A DNA stretch of 64,000 nucleotides from the NCBI RefSeq assembly GCF_022662375.1, contig NZ_JAKNQL010000004.1, forward strand, positions 290,732-354,731, read 5' to 3'. The notes beneath the pieces were generated by a model. It searched no databases and was not told where the DNA came from. It saw only the letters and a list, made by a program, of their open reading frames with translations. Position 1 is the stretch's first letter. Each line of letters begins with the position of its first letter. The position numbers and the translations under genes are program-made. Shown here one piece after another: positions 19,400-29,134 of this stretch. The DNA is from Pseudomonas sp. CROZ-RG-20F-R04-15. Its GTDB lineage: Bacteria; Pseudomonadota; Gammaproteobacteria; Pseudomonadales; Pseudomonadaceae.

Positions 19400-19474
19400 A
19401 GGGGCGTCGCCAAGCGGTAAGGCAGCAGGTTTTGATCCTGCCATGCGTTGGTTCGAATCCAGCCGCCCCTGCCA
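19400..19474 (+). tRNA. tRNA-Gln (anticodon TTG)
   Basis: 75 nt including the encoded CCA. The acceptor stem AGGGGCG (19400-19406) pairs with CGCCCCT before GCCA. The anticodon stem GCAGG/CCTGC encloses TTG at 19432-19434, and the T-arm contains GTTCGAATC. It sits between ispE and prs and is probably co-transcribed with them or from the promoter inside ispE. Confidence 0.97.
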
Positions 19475-19519
19475 TTTTCCATACTCATCCAGGTTACCCT
19501 CAGCCTCTAGGTACTGCGC

Positions 19520-20461
19520 GTGTCCAAGATGATGGTCTTTACGGGGAACGCTAACCCCGATCTGGCTCGGCGTGTTGTACGTCAGCTGCATATCCCTCTC
19601 GGTGACATCTCTGTCGGTAAGTTCTCCGACGGCGAAATTACTGCCGAGATCAATGAAAACGTTCGCGGTAAAGACGTTTTCATTATTCAGCCGACTTGCG
19701 CTCCGACCAACGATAACCTGATGGAACTGGTAGTGATGGCTGATGCCTTCCGCCGCTCCTCGGCTACTCGTATCACTGCTGTTATTCCTTATTTTGGTTA
19801 TGCCCGTCAGGATCGCCGTCCGCGTTCCGCACGTGTGGCTATCAGCGCGAAAGTCGTTGCTGACATGCTTACCGTAGTCGGCATCGACCGTGTTCTCACG
19901 GTTGATCTGCATGCTGACCAGATTCAGGGTTTCTTCGATATTCCGGTAGATAACATCTACGGCTCCCCGGTTCTGGTGGATGACATTGAAGATCAGCGCT
20001 TCGAAAACCTGATGATCGTTTCCCCGGACATTGGTGGCGTCGTGCGTGCACGTGCTGTTGCCAAATCCCTGGGCGTGGATCTCGGGATCATCGACAAACG
20101 CCGTGAGAAAGCCAATCACTCTGAAGTGATGCATATCATCGGTGATGTCGAAGGGCGTACCTGCATTCTGGTCGATGACATGGTCGATACCGCCGGCACT
20201 CTGTGCCACGCGGCAAAGGCCCTGAAAGAGCATGGCGCAGCCAAGGTCTTTGCCTACTGCACACACCCTGTGCTGTCGGGTCGGGCCATCGAGAATATCG
20301 AAAATTCCGTGCTGGACGAGCTGGTGGTGACCAACACCATCCCGCTGTCCGCTGCAGCACAAGCCTGTGCACGTATCCGTCAACTGGATATCGCACCGGT
20401 TGTTGCCGAAGCGGTTCGCCGCATCAGCAATGAAGAATCGATCAGCGCGATGTTCCGTTAA
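19520..20461 (+). CDS. prs: Ribose-phosphate pyrophosphokinase
   Basis: 313 aa. The GTG at 19520 is the start that gives the conserved (V/M)[16 protein letters not shown]-terminus; an in-frame ATG lies three codons later. It makes PRPP from ribose 5-phosphate and ATP for nucleotide, histidine and tryptophan synthesis. The flexible loop [31 protein letters not shown] and the PRPP loop [14 protein letters not shown] are intact. It lies just after tRNA-Gln and is ended by a strong terminator. Confidence 0.97.
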   Translation: MSKMMVFTGNANPDLARRVVRQLHIPLGDISVGKFSDGEITAEINENVRGKDVFIIQPTCAPTNDNLMELVVMADAFRRSSATRITAVIPYFGYARQDRRPRSARVAISAKVVADMLTVVGIDRVLTVDLHADQIQGFFDIPVDNIYGSPVLVDDIEDQRFENLMIVSPDIGGVVRARAVAKSLGVDLGIIDKRREKANHSEVMHIIGDVEGRTCILVDDMVDTAGTLCHAAKALKEHGAAKVFAYCTHPVLSGRAIENIENSVLDELVVTNTIPLSAAAQACARIRQLDIAPVVAEAVRRISNEESISAMFR

Positions 20462-20500
20462 GGGCCCTGCCCTTCGCGAAATGTCTCGTTGACGAAAAGC

Positions 20501-20538
20501 GCCCCGCCCCGGCATTCCTGCCGGGGCGGGGCTTTTTT
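20501..20538 (+). terminator. Rho-independent terminator after prs
   Basis: A perfect 14-bp GC-rich stem (20501-20514 with 20519-20532) around a TTCC loop is followed by six T (20533-20538). It separates prs from rplY. Confidence 0.93.
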
Positions 20539-20603
20539 GCCCATACCGTGTTTGGCGCTGGTCGCAAACGTCAACCCGGTCATGGCTATTTTGGAGATAC
20601 ACA

Positions 20604-21206
20604 ATGAACGATTTTACTCTGAATGCTGAACTGCGTTCCGACCTGGGGAAAGGTGCGAGCCGCCGCCTGCGTCGTCTCGCCGCTCTGGTTCCAGCTGTTG
20701 TTTACGGTGGCGAAAAAGCCCCTGAATCCATCAGCATGCTGGCCAAAGAAGTTGCCAAACTGCTCGAAAACGAAGCGGCTTACAGCCACATCATCGAGCT
20801 GAACGTTGGCGGCACCAAGCAGAACGTCATCATCAAAGCTCTGCAACGTCACCCGTCCAAGGGTCACGTTCTGCACGCTGACTTCGTACGCGTTGTCGCT
20901 GGCCAGAAACTGACCGCTATCGTTCCTGTGCACTTCATCAACGAAGCTGCTCCAGTGAAGAAAGGCGGCGAGATTTCGCACGTTGTTGCCGAGATCGAAG
21001 TTTCCTGCCTGCCGAAAGATCTGCCTGAGTTCATCGAAGTCGATCTGGCTAACGCTGAAATCGGTTCGATCATTCACCTGTCGGACCTCAAAGCTCCTAA
21101 AGGCGTTGAGTTCGTTGCACTGGCTCACGGTGACGACAAAGCTGTTGCAAACGTACACGCTCCACGCGTTGCTCCAGAAGCTACCGAAGAAGGCGCAGCA
21201 GAGTAA
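20604..21206 (+). CDS. rplY: 50S ribosomal protein L25, long (TL5/CTC) form
   Basis: 200 aa. The N-terminal domain (residues 1 to about 90, [21 protein letters not shown]...VVYGG) is the 5S-rRNA-binding bL25 fold. The C-terminal beta domain is that of the longer CTC general-stress form. The gene has the smooth codon use of highly expressed genes. It is placed prs-rplY-pth-ychF, the conserved gammaproteobacterial order. A 171-bp gap containing a long imperfect palindrome separates it from pth. Confidence 0.96.
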   Translation: MNDFTLNAELRSDLGKGASRRLRRLAALVPAVVYGGEKAPESISMLAKEVAKLLENEAAYSHIIELNVGGTKQNVIIKALQRHPSKGHVLHADFVRVVAGQKLTAIVPVHFINEAAPVKKGGEISHVVAEIEVSCLPKDLPEFIEVDLANAEIGSIIHLSDLKAPKGVEFVALAHGDDKAVANVHAPRVAPEATEEGAAE

Positions 21207-21223
21207 TTCACTCTGTTTAGCCT

Positions 21224-21357
21224 GAGTGAGCAAGTAACATCGCGGACTGGAACGTAGCGAGAAAGCGGGCGAGAACGCGGAGTTTACATCCATGGTAAAT
21301 GAGCATTTTTCGTCCACTTTCGCCGCTTTGCCTGATCGCGGCGATGTTACTCACCAC
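21224..21357. repeat. Imperfect 135-bp palindrome between rplY and pth
   Basis: The outer arms GTAACATCGC (21234-21243) and GCGATGTTAC (21341-21350) are perfect. The middle arms pair partly (GCGAGAAAGCGGGCG with CGTCCACTTTCGCCGC). The centre is TTTAC (21283-21287), a 7-nt loop, GTAAA (21295-21299). It has no T-run. It could be a MITE-like element or an RNA hairpin. Confidence 0.6.
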
Positions 21358-21377
21358 TCAAAGGAAGGGCCCCTATC

Positions 21378-21962
21378 GTGACTGCCATCAAACTGATCGT
21401 TGGCCTGGGAAATCCAGGCGCCGAATACGACCAGACCCGGCATAACGCAGGGGCCCTTTTTGTTGAGCGCATCGCCCACGCACAGAATGTGAACCTTGTG
21501 GCCGATCGCAAATATTTCGGCCTGACCGGGCGCTATTCGCACCAGGGTCAGGATGTTCGTCTGCTGATTCCCACCACCTACATGAACCGCAGCGGCCAGG
21601 CCGTGGCGGCACTCGCCGGTTTCTTCCGCATCAAGCCTGAAGAAATCCTCGTGGCGCATGACGAACTCGACTTGCCTCCGGGCGTTGCCAAGCTCAAGCA
21701 GGGCGGCGGCCATGGCGGTCACAACGGGTTGCGCGACATCATTGCGCAACTGGGCAATCAGAATACGTTCTACCGCCTGCGGCTTGGCATTGGCCACCCG
21801 GGCGTCGCCAGTATGGTTTCAAATTTCGTCCTGGGTCGTGCGCCACGCGCCGAACAGGAAAAACTCGATGCCAGCATCGACTTTGCCCTCGGCGTGCTGC
21901 CGGATATCCTCGCCGGTGAATGGAACCGCGCGATGAAAAACCTGCACAGCCAGAAGGCCTGA
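21378..21962 (+). CDS. pth: Peptidyl-tRNA hydrolase
   Basis: 194 aa. GTG 21378 follows AAGGAAGG (21361-21368). The enzyme releases peptides from prematurely dropped peptidyl-t[23 protein letters not shown] carries the catalytic histidine at residue 22. [19 protein letters not shown] and [12 protein letters not shown] are family motifs. It lies 22 bp before ychF. Confidence 0.97.
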   Translation: MTAIKLIVGLGNPGAEYDQTRHNAGALFVERIAHAQNVNLVADRKYFGLTGRYSHQGQDVRLLIPTTYMNRSGQAVAALAGFFRIKPEEILVAHDELDLPPGVAKLKQGGGHGGHNGLRDIIAQLGNQNTFYRLRLGIGHPGVASMVSNFVLGRAPRAEQEKLDASIDFALGVLPDILAGEWNRAMKNLHSQKA

Positions 21963-21984
21963 CTCTACTCCGAGGGGAAACACC

Positions 21985-23085
21985 ATGGGATTCAATTGCG
22001 GCATCGTCGGCCTGCCTAACGTCGGCAAGTCCACCCTGTTCAACGCCCTGACCAAATCCGGTATCGCGGCCGAAAACTTCCCCTTCTGCACCATCGAGCC
22101 GAACAGCGGCATCGTGCCGATGCCGGATCCGCGTCTGGATGCTCTGGCGGCCATCGTCAATCCGAAGCGTATCCTGCCGACCACCATGGAATTCGTCGAC
22201 ATCGCAGGCCTCGTTGCCGGCGCCTCGAAAGGTGAAGGCCTGGGCAACAAGTTCCTCGCCAACATCCGCGAAACCGACGCGATCGCTCACGTGGTGCGCT
22301 GCTTCGAAGACGAAAACGTGATCCACGTTTCCAACAGCGTCGACCCGAAACGCGACATCGAAATCATCGACCTGGAACTGATCTTCGCCGACCTCGACAG
22401 TTGCGAGAAGCAACTGCAGAAAGTCGCGCGTAACGCCAAGGGCGGTGACAAGGACGCCGTGGTTCAGAAAGCTCTGCTTGAGCAACTGATCGCGCACTTC
22501 ACCGAAGCCAAACCGGCGCGCAGCCTGATGAAGAACATGAGCGCCGACGAAAAAGCGGTGATCAAGGGCTTCCACCTGCTGACCACCAAACCGGTCATGT
22601 ACATCGCCAACGTCGCTGAAGACGGTTTCGAGAACAACCCGCACCTGGACGTGGTTCGTGCCATCGCCGAAGAAGAAGGCGCCATGGTTGTTCCGGTCTG
22701 CAACAAGATCGAGGCGGAAATTGCCGAACTCGATGACGGCGAAGAGAAAGACATGTTCCTCGAGGCTCTGGGCCTGGAAGAGCCTGGCCTGAACCGCGTG
22801 ATCCGCGCCGGCTACGAAATGCTGCACCTGCAGACCTACTTCACCGCCGGTGTCGAAGAAGTCCGCGCCTGGACCGTCAAAGTCGGTGCCACCGCACCAC
22901 AAGCTGCCGGCGTGATTCACACCGACTTCGAGAAAGGCTTTATCCGCGCCGAAGTGATCGCCTACAACGACTTCATCCAGTACAAGGGCGAAGCGGGTAC
23001 CAAAGAAGCCGGTAAATGGCGTCTGGAAGGCAAGGATTACATCGTCAAGGACGGCGACGTGATGCACTTCCGCTTCAACGTGTAA
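21985..23085 (+). CDS. ychF: Redox-regulated ATPase/GTPase YchF
   Basis: 366 aa, Obg-related P-loop protein. The P-loop [14 protein letters not shown] is at residues 8-21. [39 protein letters not shown] is the conserved switch region, and a C-terminal TGS-like domain ends [12 protein letters not shown]. YchF/OLA1 proteins prefer ATP and affect translation and oxidative-stress response. The gene follows pth, the usual order, and is closed by a terminator. Confidence 0.96.
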   Translation: MGFNCGIVGLPNVGKSTLFNALTKSGIAAENFPFCTIEPNSGIVPMPDPRLDALAAIVNPKRILPTTMEFVDIAGLVAGASKGEGLGNKFLANIRETDAIAHVVRCFEDENVIHVSNSVDPKRDIEIIDLELIFADLDSCEKQLQKVARNAKGGDKDAVVQKALLEQLIAHFTEAKPARSLMKNMSADEKAVIKGFHLLTTKPVMYIANVAEDGFENNPHLDVVRAIAEEEGAMVVPVCNKIEAEIAELDDGEEKDMFLEALGLEEPGLNRVIRAGYEMLHLQTYFTAGVEEVRAWTVKVGATAPQAAGVIHTDFEKGFIRAEVIAYNDFIQYKGEAGTKEAGKWRLEGKDYIVKDGDVMHFRFNV

Positions 23086-23100
23086 GCGACACGCCCAAGA

Positions 23101-23129
23101 AAAAGCCGCGTTTGATACGCGGCTTTTTT
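23101..23129 (+). terminator. Rho-independent terminator after ychF
   Basis: The stem AAGCCGCG/CGCGGCTT (23103-23110 with 23118-23125) around a 7-nt loop is followed by a T-run to 23129. Confidence 0.9.
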
Positions 23130-23165
23130 GTGTCTGAAATATTTTCCGCCGCACCACCAATCCCC

Positions 23166-23254
23166 TGTAGGAGTGAGCCTGCTCGCGATAGCGTTCTATC
23201 AGCTACAGATGTGCTGACTGACACACCGCTATCGCGAGCAGGCTCACTCCTACA
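23166..23254. repeat. REP doublet (variant GTAGGAGTGAGC type)
   Basis: TGTAGGAGTGAGCCTGCTCG and its inverted copy GCTCACTCCTACA flank a short loop. The core differs from the other doublets in the window (GTAGGAGTGAGC instead of GTGGGAGCGAGC), so it belongs to a different REP subtype. Confidence 0.85.
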
Positions 23255-23270
23255 ATGGGAAATGTGTGAA

Positions 23271-24488
23271 TCAGGCCTTTTTGGTGCGTGGCAGGAAAAT
23301 CGCCAACACGCCAAACAGCGGCAGGAACGAGCACAGGAAATACACGTACTCGATCCCGTGCACATCCGCCAGATGCCCGAGCAACGCCGCGCCAATCCCG
23401 CCAAAACCAAACATCAAACCAAAGAACACCCCGGCAATCATCCCGACATTGCCCGGCACCAGTTCCTGCGCGTACACCACAATCGCTGAAAACGCCGACG
23501 CTAGAATGAAGCCGATCACCACACTGAGAACAGTGGTCCAGAACAGGTCAACGTGGGGCATCAGTAGCGTAAACGGTGCCACGCCGAGGATCGAGAACCA
23601 GATCACCGCCTTACGCCCGATCTTGTCGCCGATCGGCCCGCCAAAGAACGTGCCCGCCGCCACCGCACCGAGGAACAGGAACAGGTGCAACTGCGAACTG
23701 GCCACCGACAGGTCGAACTTCTCGATCAGGTAGAACGTGAAATAGCTCGTGAGGCTGGCCATGTAGAAATACTTGGAGAACACCAACAGCCCCAGCACCA
23801 CCAACGCACTGGTCACCCTGCCCTTCGACAGCCCGTGAGTCGCTGCCTGACCGGCCTTGAGCTTGAACAGGTTCAAGTGATGGGCGTACCAGCGACTGAT
23901 GCGGTACAGCACGAATAGCGCAAACACTGCGAACAAACCGAACCACGCCACATTGGCCTGACCAAACGGAATGATGATCGCCGCCGCCAGCAACGGACCG
24001 AACGCGGAACCGGCGTTGCCGCCAACCTGGAAGGTCGATTGCGCCAGGCCAAAGCGTCCGCCCGAGGCCAGCCGGGCAATCCGCGAAGCTTCAGGATGGA
24101 ACGTCGAGGAGCCAATACCGATCAGCGCCGCCGCCAGCAGAATCAAAGGAAAACTGCCGACCATCGACATCATCACGATGCCAATCAGCGTACAGATCGA
24201 ACCGGCCGGCAGCAGCCACGGTTTCGGGTGCCGATCGGTGTGATAACCGACCCACGGCTGCAACAGCGAAGCGGTCAGTTGAAAGGTCAGGGTGATCAGG
24301 CCGACCTGAGTAAACGTCAGGCCGTAATTGGCCTTGAGCATCGGATAGATAGAAGGCAAAACCGACTGGATCAGGTCGTTGATCAAATGCGCCAGCGCCA
24401 CTGCGCCGATGATACGCATCACCAATGGACTGCTTTGGGGAGCAGCGGGCGCCGAGGCAGCGGCGGTCTGAACGTTGCTGATAGCCAT
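23271..24488 (-). CDS. fsr: MFS efflux pump, fosmidomycin-resistance (Fsr) type
   Basis: 405 aa with twelve membrane segments. The Fsr-type pattern is seen in HLINDLIQSVLPSIYPMLKANYGLTFTQVGLITL, GSSTFHPEASRIARLASGGRFGLAQSTFQVGGNAG and a central loop near residue 200. GPIGDKIGRKAV is the MFS cytoplasmic-loop motif. Homologues export fosmidomycin and other compounds; the natural substrate here is unknown. It is transcribed alone and divergent from the chemoreceptor at 24822. Confidence 0.85.
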   Translation of the reverse strand: MAISNVQTAAASAPAAPQSSPLVMRIIGAVALAHLINDLIQSVLPSIYPMLKANYGLTFTQVGLITLTFQLTASLLQPWVGYHTDRHPKPWLLPAGSICTLIGIVMMSMVGSFPLILLAAALIGIGSSTFHPEASRIARLASGGRFGLAQSTFQVGGNAGSAFGPLLAAAIIIPFGQANVAWFGLFAVFALFVLYRISRWYAHHLNLFKLKAGQAATHGLSKGRVTSALVVLGLLVFSKYFYMASLTSYFTFYLIEKFDLSVASSQLHLFLFLGAVAAGTFFGGPIGDKIGRKAVIWFSILGVAPFTLLMPHVDLFWTTVLSVVIGFILASAFSAIVVYAQELVPGNVGMIAGVFFGLMFGFGGIGAALLGHLADVHGIEYVYFLCSFLPLFGVLAIFLPRTKKA

Positions 24489-24821
24489 GGGAATTTCCGG
24501 ACAGCAGATGAGTGCACGCAGGCAGGTGCGTCAATGTGCCATTTTTCAGTGCGTCAGCGCCATCCCCTTAGCCAGCTAACTAACTGACAGACCGTCGACT
24601 GCAAAGTGATTGCACAACGCCATGGTCTGAATCTTGCCTTGCTTCTCCCCTTGAACGCGGGCGCCTTACAAAGGCGACCGACAATGGGAAGTTTCGCTAC
24701 AGAGCCGGCCTACAGAGCGGGCGAGAGTGAACTTTCGAGGCCTTTTAGCAGGGCACAACATCCAGGTCGCACGACCTCGATGCACGCCATTGGTGCGTGG
24801 TGTCCAGAGGAGTCATGGGGC
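24489..24821. other. Intergenic region between fsr and the chemoreceptor gene
   Basis: 333 bp without a gene. It carries the divergent promoters of both neighbours. The only structure seen is a 6-bp hairpin (CGCCTT, aca, AAGGCG; 24662-24676). A reading frame entering from 24606 has no family match and no ribosome site, so it is taken as non-coding. Confidence 0.6.
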
Positions 24822-26879
24822 ATGCAGGCTTTCCTTTCACCGGGGATCAAATTGCTGGGGCGGTTTGGCTTCGCAGGTAAATTCCAGTTGTTGTTTCTGC
24901 TGTTCATTCTGCCGTTGGCCGGCAGCCTGTTGATGATCGGCCAGGACTATCGCGACAAGCTCAATCTGATTTCCGGCGAACGCGCCGGCGTGCGGCAGTT
25001 GCTGGCGCTGGATGCGCTGGACAACCTGCTCGCCGCCCAACGTGACCGCGCCGCCCGTTGGCGCGCCACCGAAACCAATCGCCAACCGACACCGGCCACC
25101 CTCGCCGCGATGGGCGCATTCGACGCGGTGCAACCGGCAGTTCTGCAAGCCACCACGGACTTGGGTAACGCGCTGAAAAACGAAGGTGCCGAAGGCGAAA
25201 CCCTCACGCGCTATCAGGCGCTGCAAACTGCTCTGAATGGTCTGGATTCGAAAAGCCTCAGCAGCGTCGGTTGGTGGCCGGACGGTTACGACCGTTTCAC
25301 CAACGCCCTCAGCGCCCTGCAAGCGTTGCGCGAACAAATCGTCATGGACAACCGCCTGACCCTCGCGCCGTGGCTGGAAACCTATCTGCTCACGCAGATC
25401 TCGACCCAACACGCGCCAGACCTCATCGAACGAGTCGGCCGCCTCGCTGCGGTCGGCCAGGCCTCGGTAGTCTCCGGCCAATTCACCCTGCAAAGCCGTT
25501 TGCAGTTGCGCGACCTGCGCAGCCGTATCGGCGATGCCCGCGAGCAACTGGTCAAAACTGCCACGCTGCTCGAAGCACGCCTGCCGAAAGATCAGCAGAG
25601 CTGGGCCGGCCAATACCACGACAGCCTGAAACGCCTCGACAACGGTTTGAAGGTGCTGGATGACGGCGTGTTCGGCGGCAGCATCACGCTCAAGCCGGAC
25701 GACTTTGAACGCAACCTTGATGCGCTACTGACCGACCTCGCCGCCCTGCGCCAGCAGTCGCTGGTGTCGCTGGATCAACGACTCGATGCCTACCACAGCT
25801 CGGCGATCCGTCAGTTCATCATCGTCGCAGCCATCTTCGGCTGCCTGCTGCTCGCTGCGCTGTATCTGTTTGTCTGCCTGCAAGCCTCGATCCGCCGCAG
25901 CGCCAGCGGCATCACCCTGCTCGCCGAAGCCCTGCGCGATGGCAACCTCAGTCTGCAAGTGCCGGTCGAGGGCCGCGATGAACTGGCAGCGATCAGCACC
26001 GCACTCAACGTTGCCGTGGTGCAACTGCGCACGAGCATGCTCGGTGTCGATCACGAGACCTCACAGTTGAGCCACGCCGTGCGCAGCCTCAACGAGCACT
26101 CCAGTGGCGCTCTCGGCGAAGTCGAAGCGCAGCAATTGCAGATCAGCCAGATCGCCGCAGCCGCCACGCAATTGGCCGCGACCTCGCAAGGTGTGGCGCA
26201 GAGTTGCGAGCAGGCCTCCGGCAGCGCTCAGCACACCCGGCGCATCGCGGCCGACAGCAGCCGCGACAGCCAGCGCACCACGGCGAGTATTCAGCAGCTC
26301 AATCAGCGCTTGAACGACACCGCAGCGGCACTCGGTCGAGTCAGCGAGCAAGGCCAGCAGATTCAATTGGTCGTCGACACCATTCGCGGCGTCGCCGAAC
26401 AGACCAATCTGCTTGCGCTCAACGCAGCTATCGAAGCTGCGCGAGCCGGTGAACAAGGTCGCGGTTTTGCCGTGGTCGCCGACGAAGTACGCAGCCTGTC
26501 GCAACGCACACAGTCGTCCACAGCGCAGATCGCCGGCACCGTCGACAGCCTGCGCGCTACGGTCAACGAAGCCGTGAGTTTGATGGAAGCCGCCTGCGGC
26601 CAGGCGCAAACCGATGCCGAGTCGGTGACTGGTCTCGGTGAACGCCTGGGCGAAATCGCCAGCGCCGTGCAGAGCGTCACCGACACCCTGGCGCAGATCG
26701 CCACGGCAGTTGAGGAGCAAGCGAGTACCGCCGATGAAGTCAGCGGCAATATCCAACAGGTCGATCAAGCCGCCGTGCGTTTGCTCGAAGGCGCGCGGGC
26801 GGTGAATCTTGCCGCAGATACCCTGAGCCAAGGCAGCAAGGCGCTGAGCGACAACACCGCACGCTTTCGCCTCAGTTGA
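24822..26879 (+). CDS. Methyl-accepting chemotaxis protein
   Basis: 685 aa from ATG 24822, preceded by AGAGGAG (24805-24811). The first membrane segment is at residues about 15-40 (FQLLFLLFILPLAGSLLMIG). A periplasmic, mostly helical sensor domain of about 290 residues follows, then the second segment near 330-350 (FIIVAAIFGCLLLAALYLFV). After that come a HAMP domain (LRDGNLSLQVPVEGRDELAAI) and the signalling coiled coil with the hairpin tip [37 protein letters not shown]. The ligand cannot be read from the sequence. The end overlaps the convergent LysR gene by 8 bp. Confidence 0.92.
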   Translation: MQAFLSPGIKLLGRFGFAGKFQLLFLLFILPLAGSLLMIGQDYRDKLNLISGERAGVRQLLALDALDNLLAAQRDRAARWRATETNRQPTPATLAAMGAFDAVQPAVLQATTDLGNALKNEGAEGETLTRYQALQTALNGLDSKSLSSVGWWPDGYDRFTNALSALQALREQIVMDNRLTLAPWLETYLLTQISTQHAPDLIERVGRLAAVGQASVVSGQFTLQSRLQLRDLRSRIGDAREQLVKTATLLEARLPKDQQSWAGQYHDSLKRLDNGLKVLDDGVFGGSITLKPDDFERNLDALLTDLAALRQQSLVSLDQRLDAYHSSAIRQFIIVAAIFGCLLLAALYLFVCLQASIRRSASGITLLAEALRDGNLSLQVPVEGRDELAAISTALNVAVVQLRTSMLGVDHETSQLSHAVRSLNEHSSGALGEVEAQQLQISQIAAAATQLAATSQGVAQSCEQASGSAQHTRRIAADSSRDSQRTTASIQQLNQRLNDTAAALGRVSEQGQQIQLVVDTIRGVAEQTNLLALNAAIEAARAGEQGRGFAVVADEVRSLSQRTQSSTAQIAGTVDSLRATVNEAVSLMEAACGQAQTDAESVTGLGERLGEIASAVQSVTDTLAQIATAVEEQASTADEVSGNIQQVDQAAVRLLEGARAVNLAADTLSQGSKALSDNTARFRLS

Positions 26880-27774
26880 TCACGGCCTCGGGGAAGTCCG
26901 TTTCCAGTTCAGCCTTGAGCCATTGAATGAACCACGCCACATCCGCCGAAAGTTCGGCGGACGGCGTCAGCACCCGATAGCTCTCAAGCTTCACCTGAGC
27001 GTCGACCGCGCGCACCAGTTTTCCGCTGGCGAGTTCATGGCGCACCAGCACCTCGTTGGCCAGCGCGATGCCCTGCCCGCTCTCGGCCACGGACAGCGCG
27101 TGATCGTTGTTGACGTAGAGCATGTCGGAATTGAGATGAATATCGAGGTGGTGGGCGGCGAACCACAGATTCCACCATTCGCCGTCGTCGACGTGGATCA
27201 GTTCGTGGCTGACCAGATCAGCCGGGCTGTTGATCGGTGCGATGCTGGCCAGATACGCCGGCGTGCAGATCGGAAAAACCCGAGGACAAATCAGCGCTTC
27301 CCGTGAGTCGGCATATTGCCCGTCGAGGCCGTAGACGATGCCCAGATCGGCGCTTTTGCCATCGACTTCGGTGAAGGTCGAATTCGGTTCGATCGCCAGT
27401 TTCAATCCCGGCCGCAGATGCCGCAGCGCTTCGATCCTCGGCATCAACCAGCGCTTGGCGAAACCCGGCACCACCATGATCCGCAACCAGCGCTCGGCAT
27501 CTTTCGGCTGCGCTTCTTTGCCCGCCTCGATGATCAACTGCAAAGCGGCGCTGATCTTGCGGTGGTACTTCTCCCCCGCTGGCGTCAGGTTGACTCCACG
27601 CGAGGTGCGCTCGAACAATTGAATGCCCAACCAGTCCTCAAGCAGTTTCACATGGCGGCCAATCGCAGGCTGGGTCACGTGCAGGGCTTTCGAGGCTTCG
27701 ACGTAGCTGCCCAAACGCGCAGCGGCATCAAAGGCGCGCACCGCGTTGAGCGGCGGCAAACGGTGGTCGGGCAT
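26872..27774 (-). CDS. LysR-family transcriptional regulator (GcvA/AmpR type)
   Basis: 300 aa from the ATG at 27774; another ATG four codons upstream (27786) is possible. The N-terminal winged HTH is RLPPLNAVRAFDAAARLGSYVEASKALHVTQPAIGRHVKLLEDWLG, the GcvA-like subtype. A co-inducer-binding domain makes up the rest. It is divergent from the ABC transporter operon at 28001, the usual arrangement for a LysR regulator and its target, so it probably controls that importer and the amidase. The inducer is unknown. Confidence 0.88.
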   Translation of the reverse strand: MPDHRLPPLNAVRAFDAAARLGSYVEASKALHVTQPAIGRHVKLLEDWLGIQLFERTSRGVNLTPAGEKYHRKISAALQLIIEAGKEAQPKDAERWLRIMVVPGFAKRWLMPRIEALRHLRPGLKLAIEPNSTFTEVDGKSADLGIVYGLDGQYADSREALICPRVFPICTPAYLASIAPINSPADLVSHELIHVDDGEWWNLWFAAHHLDIHLNSDMLYVNNDHALSVAESGQGIALANEVLVRHELASGKLVRAVDAQVKLESYRVLTPSAELSADVAWFIQWLKAELETDFPEAVIN

Positions 27775-28000
27775 GATTCCTGGCACCTTCGGCTGTTAAA
27801 TTAACTAACACCTGCCATGTTTAAATTGAAGTGTCGCGACGCGCAACCCCTGGCTGATAATCGAGCCACAGCAGAACAAAAAAACAGCTGGTTTCACACC
27901 CGAACGCAATCTCGATCCTGCCCAAAAAAATAATATCCATGGCCCGCCGACCACCCTTTTCAGAGCGAGTCGCAGGCGATGGGGGAATCGGAGGTAACGC

Positions 28001-29119
28001 ATGAATGCCCTGCATTCGCTGCAAACGCTGGCGGTCTCGATCCGCTCAGTGCGCAAGGTTTACGGTGATCCGCAGACCGGTCCGGTGGCGCTGAAAAGCA
28101 TCGACCTGGACATCCGCGACAACGAATTCTTCACCCTTCTCGGCCCATCCGGCTGCGGCAAGACCACGTTGCTGCGGATGATCGCCGGTTTCGAATTTCC
28201 CACCGAAGGCGAGATCCTGCTCTACGGCGAAAACATCGCTGATCGCCCGCCGTTCCAGCGGCCGGTCAACACGGTGTTCCAGCATTACGCACTGTTCCCG
28301 CACATGACCATCGCCGAGAACCTGGCCTTCGGGCTTGAATCGCACCCAATGGGCAAGGTTCTGACCAAGGCGCAAATCGCCGAGCGCGTGCGCGAGATGT
28401 TGGCGCTGGTGCAGATGGAGCGCTTCGCCAATCGCAAGCCGGCGCAACTGTCTGGCGGTCAGCAACAACGTGTCGCCCTCGCCCGCGCTTTGGCACCGCA
28501 TCCGAAAGTGCTCTTGCTCGACGAGCCGCTGTCGGCACTTGATCTCAAGCTGCGTCAGGCGATGCGCGAAGAGTTGAAAACCATCCAGGCCAAGACCGGC
28601 ATTACCTTCATCTTCGTCACCCACGACCAGGAAGAAGCGCTGACCATGTCCGACCGCATCGCCGTGTTGTCCGAAGGCGAAGTGCAGCAGGTCGGGCGGC
28701 CGGAAGACATTTACGAACGGCCGCGCAATCGCTTCGTCGCCGACTTCATTGGCGAAACCAATTTCATCGAAGCCACCGTCACTCGCGTGGAAAACGGTCA
28801 GGCGTGGTTCGCCGGCCCGGCGGGTCATCCATTGCCAGCGCAACCGTGCAGCGATGTGCAGGTCGGCGCCAATGTCACCTTGTCGGTGCGACCTGAGCGT
28901 CTGCATCTGGTACCAGCGGCTACCGAAAACGCGTTGCCGTGCCGGATCGAAGCGCAGATCTATCTGGGCACCGACCTGCAATATCAGGTCAGCATCAGCG
29001 ACGGTTCGCGTCTCACCGTGCGTACGCCCAACTGCGTCGACCAGAGCCTGCGCTTTGCCGTCGGCTCTCAGGCCGGTCTGTTGTTCGACCGTGGAAGCGC
29101 CAGCGTCCTGCACGATTGA
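28001..29119 (+). CDS. ABC transporter ATP-binding protein, polyamine (PotA) type
   Basis: 372 aa. Walker A is GPSGCGKTTLLRM (about residue 50), the signature is LSGGQQQRVALARAL, and Walker B is VLLLDEPLSALDLKLR. A C-terminal TOBE domain with VRPERLHLV is present. It is the energy-coupling subunit of an importer whose other parts follow: permeases at 29135 and 30055 and the binding protein at 30889. The family takes up putrescine, spermidine or related cations. The amidase at the end of the unit suggests the substrate could be an amide (inference). Confidence 0.9.
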   Translation: MNALHSLQTLAVSIRSVRKVYGDPQTGPVALKSIDLDIRDNEFFTLLGPSGCGKTTLLRMIAGFEFPTEGEILLYGENIADRPPFQRPVNTVFQHYALFPHMTIAENLAFGLESHPMGKVLTKAQIAERVREMLALVQMERFANRKPAQLSGGQQQRVALARALAPHPKVLLLDEPLSALDLKLRQAMREELKTIQAKTGITFIFVTHDQEEALTMSDRIAVLSEGEVQQVGRPEDIYERPRNRFVADFIGETNFIEATVTRVENGQAWFAGPAGHPLPAQPCSDVQVGANVTLSVRPERLHLVPAATENALPCRIEAQIYLGTDLQYQVSISDGSRLTVRTPNCVDQSLRFAVGSQAGLLFDRGSASVLHD

Positions 29120-29134
29120 GCCGGAGGAATTGCC

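Noticed and set aside
24606..24821. 72-residue extension of the chemoreceptor
   Set aside because: The ribosome site AGAGGAG and the membrane segment at the N-terminus place the start at 24822.
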